From Mycobacterium bohemicum DSM 44277 (GTDB lineage: Bacteria > Actinomycetota > Actinomycetes > Mycobacteriales > Mycobacteriaceae): 64,000 nt of DNA. Under the pieces are notes generated by a model. It was given only the letters and a program-made list of their open reading frames with translations. It was not told the origin of the DNA and ran no database searches. The number at the start of each line of letters is the position of its first letter. Position 1 is the first letter of the stretch. The stretch is taken from NCBI RefSeq assembly GCF_001053185.1, contig NZ_CSTD01000006.1:124001-188000 (forward strand), in the 5' to 3' direction. Shown in pieces: positions 61,078 to 64,000 of the stretch. The position numbers and the translations under genes were made by a program.

Positions 61078-61971
61078 CTACCGCCGGATGTAGAGGCGCA
61101 ACGTCGCGTACGCGGTCAATCCGGCCATCGACACGCCGAGCAGGAAGAGGACGGGCGAGATGTAGAGGATGTCGGCGTAGTCGACACGCGCGATCAAATT
61201 GGCTTGGTAGAACTGGTTCAACGCGTTCTCTAGGAACAGCGCCCGCACCAGGATGAGGCCCACGATCGCGATCGCCACCCCCAGGGCGGCCGCGACCATG
61301 GCCTCCACCAGGAACGGCAGCTGGGTGTACCAGCGGCTCGCCCCCACCAGGCGCATGATCCCGATCTCCGTGCGCCGCGTGTATGCCGCGACCTGAACCA
61401 TGTTCGCGATCAGCAGGACCGCGCCGACGGCCTGTACCAGGGCGACGGCGAAGGCCGCGTTGCTCAGGCCGTCCAGGATCGCGAACAGCCGGTCGATCAG
61501 GTCCTTCTGGTTGAGCACCGACAGCACCCCGGGCTGGCCCTGCATCGCGGAGTCAAATTCCTTGTGCTGCTCGGGATTATCCAGCTTGACGATGAAAGAT
61601 GCAGGGAATGAATCTTTTCCGGCGACATCCTTGTACTGCGGGAACTTGCGGATGGCGTCGTCATAGGCGGCCTGGCGGTTGAGAAACCGCACGGATTTGA
61701 CGTCCTGGCGCGCCTCGATCTTCTCCCGTAACGCCTTGCACGGGTTGGCGCTGCAGGTCGGGTCGTTGGCTGAGACGTCCTCGGTCAGGAAGACCTGGGT
61801 CTCCACGCGGTCGAGATAGATGGCGCGCGAATGTTCGGCCAGCCGCACCACCAGCAGGCCGCCACCGAAGAGGCCGATGGAGATGGCGGTCGTCAGGATC
61901 ATCGCCGCGGTCATGGTGACGTTGCGGCGAAGCCCCGTCAGGACCTCGTTGACCAGGAAGCCGAAGCGCAC
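61078..61971 (-). CDS. ftsX: Cell-division ABC transporter permease FtsX
   Basis: 297 residues. Four membrane helices: one near residues 21-42 (AMILTTAISIGLFGGGLLVV), an extracytoplasmic domain with two cysteines (DPTCSANPCKALREKI) as in M. tuberculosis FtsX that activates RipC, then three C-terminal helices (QAVGAVLLIANMVQV, RTEIGIMRLVGASRWY). Start abuts the ftsE stop. Confidence 0.96.
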   Translation of the reverse strand: MRFGFLVNEVLTGLRRNVTMTAAMILTTAISIGLFGGGLLVVRLAEHSRAIYLDRVETQVFLTEDVSANDPTCSANPCKALREKIEARQDVKSVRFLNRQAAYDDAIRKFPQYKDVAGKDSFPASFIVKLDNPEQHKEFDSAMQGQPGVLSVLNQKDLIDRLFAILDGLSNAAFAVALVQAVGAVLLIANMVQVAAYTRRTEIGIMRLVGASRWYTQLPFLVEAMVAAALGVAIAIVGLILVRALFLENALNQFYQANLIARVDYADILYISPVLFLLGVSMAGLTAYATLRLYIRR

Positions 61972-62661
61972 TTAGCGGTCCATCCCGTAGACGCCGCGCT
62001 GTTCGTCGCGAACCAGCCTGCCCAGCGACAATTCGAGGACGCGTTGCCGCATCGAGTCGACGATGTGGTGGTCGTGCGTGGCCATCACCACCGTCGTGCC
62101 CGTGCGGTTGATGCGTTCCAACAAATCCATGATGTCCTTACTGGTGTCCGGGTCGAGGTTGCCGGTGGGCTCGTCGGCCAGCAACACCAGGGGCCGGTTC
62201 ACGAACGCCCGGGCGATCGCCACGCGCTGCTGCTCGCCGCCGGACAGCTCGCTGGGCAGCCGGTTGGCCTTCCCGGACAAGCCGACGGTCTCGAGCACCT
62301 CGGGCACCACCCGGTTGATCGCCTCGGAGCGTTTGCCGATGACTTCCAGCGCGAACGCGACGTTTTCGTACACCGTCTTCTGCTGGAGCAGCCGAAAGTC
62401 CTGGAACACGCACCCAATCACCTGACGCAGCTTGGGGATGTGCCGGCCGGGGAGCTTGTTGACGTGGAACTTCGAGACGCGGACATCCCCGCCGTTGGGC
62501 GTCTCCTCGCCGAGCAGCAGCCGCATGAACGTCGACTTGCCCGAGCCGGACGGGCCGATCAGGAAGACGAACTCACCCTTGTCGATCTTGACGTTGACGT
62601 CGTCCAGCGCCGGGCGCGCCGACGCCTTGTACTTCTTGCTGACGTGGTCCAGGGTGATCAT
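61972..62661 (-). CDS. ftsE: Cell-division ATP-binding protein FtsE
   Basis: 229 residues from ATG 62661. Walker A GPSGSGKS (36-43), Q-loop FQDFRLL, signature LSGGEQQR (139-146), Walker B VLLADEPTG (159-167) and His196 switch in ATHDHHI. It powers FtsX to control peptidoglycan hydrolases at division. The ATG shares a base with the upstream stop (TGATG). Confidence 0.97.
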   Translation of the reverse strand: MITLDHVSKKYKASARPALDDVNVKIDKGEFVFLIGPSGSGKSTFMRLLLGEETPNGGDVRVSKFHVNKLPGRHIPKLRQVIGCVFQDFRLLQQKTVYENVAFALEVIGKRSEAINRVVPEVLETVGLSGKANRLPSELSGGEQQRVAIARAFVNRPLVLLADEPTGNLDPDTSKDIMDLLERINRTGTTVVMATHDHHIVDSMRQRVLELSLGRLVRDEQRGVYGMDR

Positions 62662-63119
62662 CACGGCACGCCAGTGTAGCCGCGACCTTCGCTGGCGAGC
62701 GAAGTCAACTGGCCGGCGGCGCCGAAGCCGGCGTCGGGAGCGCGCCCGGCTGCGGCGACGACGGGAGCGAACGGCGGCGGCGTTGTCGTGGTCGGCGGGG
62801 GCACCGTGCTGGTCGGCGTCGGCGTCGGCGTGGTGGTCGTGGGGATCGGCGTGACCGTGACCGTGGGCGGGGGCTGCTGCACCCGGCTGCGCGGCACCCA
62901 GGTGTAGTTCGGGTCGGGCACGAAGCCGGGCGGCACCACCTGGTTTGCCGGCGGTTTCGGGGCAGGCTCGGGGCGGTAGGTGTCGTAGAGCCACCAGACC
63001 GCGCAGAACGCGATGATCAGCACGACCGTCGACGTGCGCACCCGCCCGCCGAACAGGTGGCTCCAGGGCCGTTGCCTGCTCTGGCTGCGCTTCTCGAGAA
63101 CGCTCACGGTGAACTTCAC
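62661..63119 (-). CDS. Proline/threonine-rich membrane protein (Rv3103c-like)
   Basis: 152 residues. Helix TSTVVLIIAFCAVWWLYDTY at 29-48, motif VPPGFVPDPNYTWVPRSRV, then a Thr/Pro-rich linker (TTTTPTPTPTSTVPPPTTT) and Ala/Gly tail. It is exported on the C-terminal side. Position directly ahead of ftsE matches recalled Rv3103c. Possibly a wall-spanning partner of FtsEX. Confidence 0.85.
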   Translation of the reverse strand: MKFTVSVLEKRSQSRQRPWSHLFGGRVRTSTVVLIIAFCAVWWLYDTYRPEPAPKPPANQVVPPGFVPDPNYTWVPRSRVQQPPPTVTVTPIPTTTTPTPTPTSTVPPPTTTTPPPFAPVVAAAGRAPDAGFGAAGQLTSLASEGRGYTGVP

Positions 63120-64000
63120 TGCGGCTGCACCGCGTCCTGGACTTCACCGCGCGATTCCTTTTCGGCGGCCTGCGCGGCGGGAACGGCGGGATCCTCGACG
63201 AGGCCGACGGTGGCGTCCGCCGCGGTCACGATGCCGGCCAGCGCGAGCGCCCGGATGACCAGGACCCGCAATTGCCGCCCGGCCTCGAACTGCTTGCCGG
63301 GCAGGGTGCGGGCGACCAGCCGCAGGGTCACGGTGTCGACCTCGATACTCTCCACCCCCATCACCGTGGGCGCGTCCAGCAGCAACTCGCCGAGTGCCGG
63401 GTCGTCGCGGGCGTGCTCGCACTGCTCGTGCAGGACCTCGTTGACCCGGTTGAGGTCGACGCTGGTCGACACCGGGATGTCGACCACCGCGCGCGCCCAG
63501 TCCTTGGACAGGTTGATCGATTTCACGATCTGGCCGTTGGGGACGGTGAAAACCTCGCCGTCCGGCGAACGCAGCTTGGTCACCCGCAGGGTGACGTTCT
63601 CCACGGTGCCGGAGGCGTCGGTCGCCGACCCCGAGATGGTCAGCCGCACCAGATCGCCGAACCCATATTGCTTTTCGACGAGGATGAAGAACCCGGCGAG
63701 CAGATCTCGCACCAGCTGCTGGGCACCGAAACCGAGCGCCGCGCCGACCACGGTCGCCGGCGCCACCAGCCCGCTCACCGAGAATTGCAGGATTTCGGCG
63801 ATCTGCAGGATCACCCAGATGCCGATGATGACCACCGACACCCACTGGATCACCGACGCCACGGCCTGGCGGTGCTTGGTGGCCTCCGAGCGCACCAGGG
63901 CGTCGCTCTCGGCGAAGCCGAGGTCGAGCTGCCGAGTGACCTGCTGCGCCACCCAGGTGACGAAGCGGGCCGCCAGCACGGCAGCGATCAGCACCATCAC
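63116..64000 (-). CDS. MscS-type mechanosensitive channel, start outside window
   Basis: At least 294 residues visible; the frame is open at the window edge so the true start may lie beyond. Pore helix ATVVGAALGFGAQQLVRDLLAGFFILVEKQYGFGD and beta domain GTVENVTLRVTKLRSPDGEVFTVPNGQI are textbook MscS. It would open under osmotic stress. Matches recalled Rv3104c. Overlaps the next gene by ATGA. Confidence 0.92.
   Translation of the reverse strand: MMVLIAAVLAARFVTWVAQQVTRQLDLGFAESDALVRSEATKHRQAVASVIQWVSVVIIGIWVILQIAEILQFSVSGLVAPATVVGAALGFGAQQLVRDLLAGFFILVEKQYGFGDLVRLTISGSATDASGTVENVTLRVTKLRSPDGEVFTVPNGQIVKSINLSKDWARAVVDIPVSTSVDLNRVNEVLHEQCEHARDDPALGELLLDAPTVMGVESIEVDTVTLRLVARTLPGKQFEAGRQLRVLVIRALALAGIVTAADATVGLVEDPAVPAAQAAEKESRGEVQDAVQPQ

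Overview
The window is high-GC DNA from a Mycobacterium, probably a slow grower. The tmRNA encodes the mycobacterial tag ADSHQRDYALAA, and PE, PPE, EsxG/EsxH-type and PE-lipase (LipY-type) genes, a full mce operon, DUF732 proteins, an MbtK-type acyltransferase and a 13E12-type DUF222/HNH protein are all present. From memory, the right part follows the M. tuberculosis order Rv3068c (pgmA), Rv3069/Rv3070 (crcB pair), Rv3075c (CitE-like), Rv3097c (LipY), then Rv3100c-Rv3104c (smpB, ftsX, ftsE and two membrane proteins), with extra genes inserted. No database search was possible, so family calls rest on motifs and recalled homologues.

Positions 1-10.7 kb are accessory. They hold a quinol-type nitric oxide reductase (norB) with a Cys-rich partner protein, a decayed flavin reductase, a Doc-type toxin with its antitoxin, a molybdate-binding (TOBE) regulator, a PE-PPE-EsxG-EsxH-type cassette without secretion machinery, and a luciferase-like monooxygenase and cytochrome P450 separated by a 47-codon ORF.

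Positions 10.8-18.7 kb form a probable integrated island. A 46-bp direct repeat equal to the 3' half of tRNA-Ala(GGC) lies at 10785-10830 and recurs in the intact tRNA gene at 18690-18735. Between the copies are a potassium pump operon (small membrane protein, kdpF, kdpA, kdpB, kdpC) and a convergent kdpD. The KdpD C-terminal region has lost the phospho-acceptor histidine box and the ATP-binding glycine boxes, and no kdpE is present. No integrase was found.

Positions 18.8-35 kb return to core-like DNA: an MFS exporter and phosphoglucomutase, two fluoride-channel genes, an MbtK-like acyltransferase, a decayed DUF488 gene, a CitE-like lyase, a hemerythrin, SelO, two tandem TetR paralogues, three DUF732 proteins, a DsbA-like/MDMPI-like gene pair, a PGRP-type amidase and small exported proteins.

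Positions 34-43.8 kb carry a minus-strand mce operon: yrbEA, yrbEB, mceA-F, a Mce-associated protein and an exported protein. Its genes overlap or nearly touch. A perfect CRP-type palindrome (TGTGA-N6-TCACA) lies between yrbEA and a divergent M15 peptidase gene.

Positions 44-57 kb hold a serine beta-lactamase-like lipoprotein, a tandem universal stress protein, a PE-lipase, and a catabolic-looking cluster of three paralogous amidohydrolases, an SDR and an acetoacetate-decarboxylase-like protein, headed by a frameshifted asparagine synthetase remnant. A DUF222/HNH gene and a crotonase follow. Positions 57-64 kb hold a steroid-reductase-like membrane protein, the tmRNA, a ferritin-like protein, a DMT transporter, smpB, ftsX, ftsE, an Rv3103c-like protein and a MscS-type channel cut by the window end.
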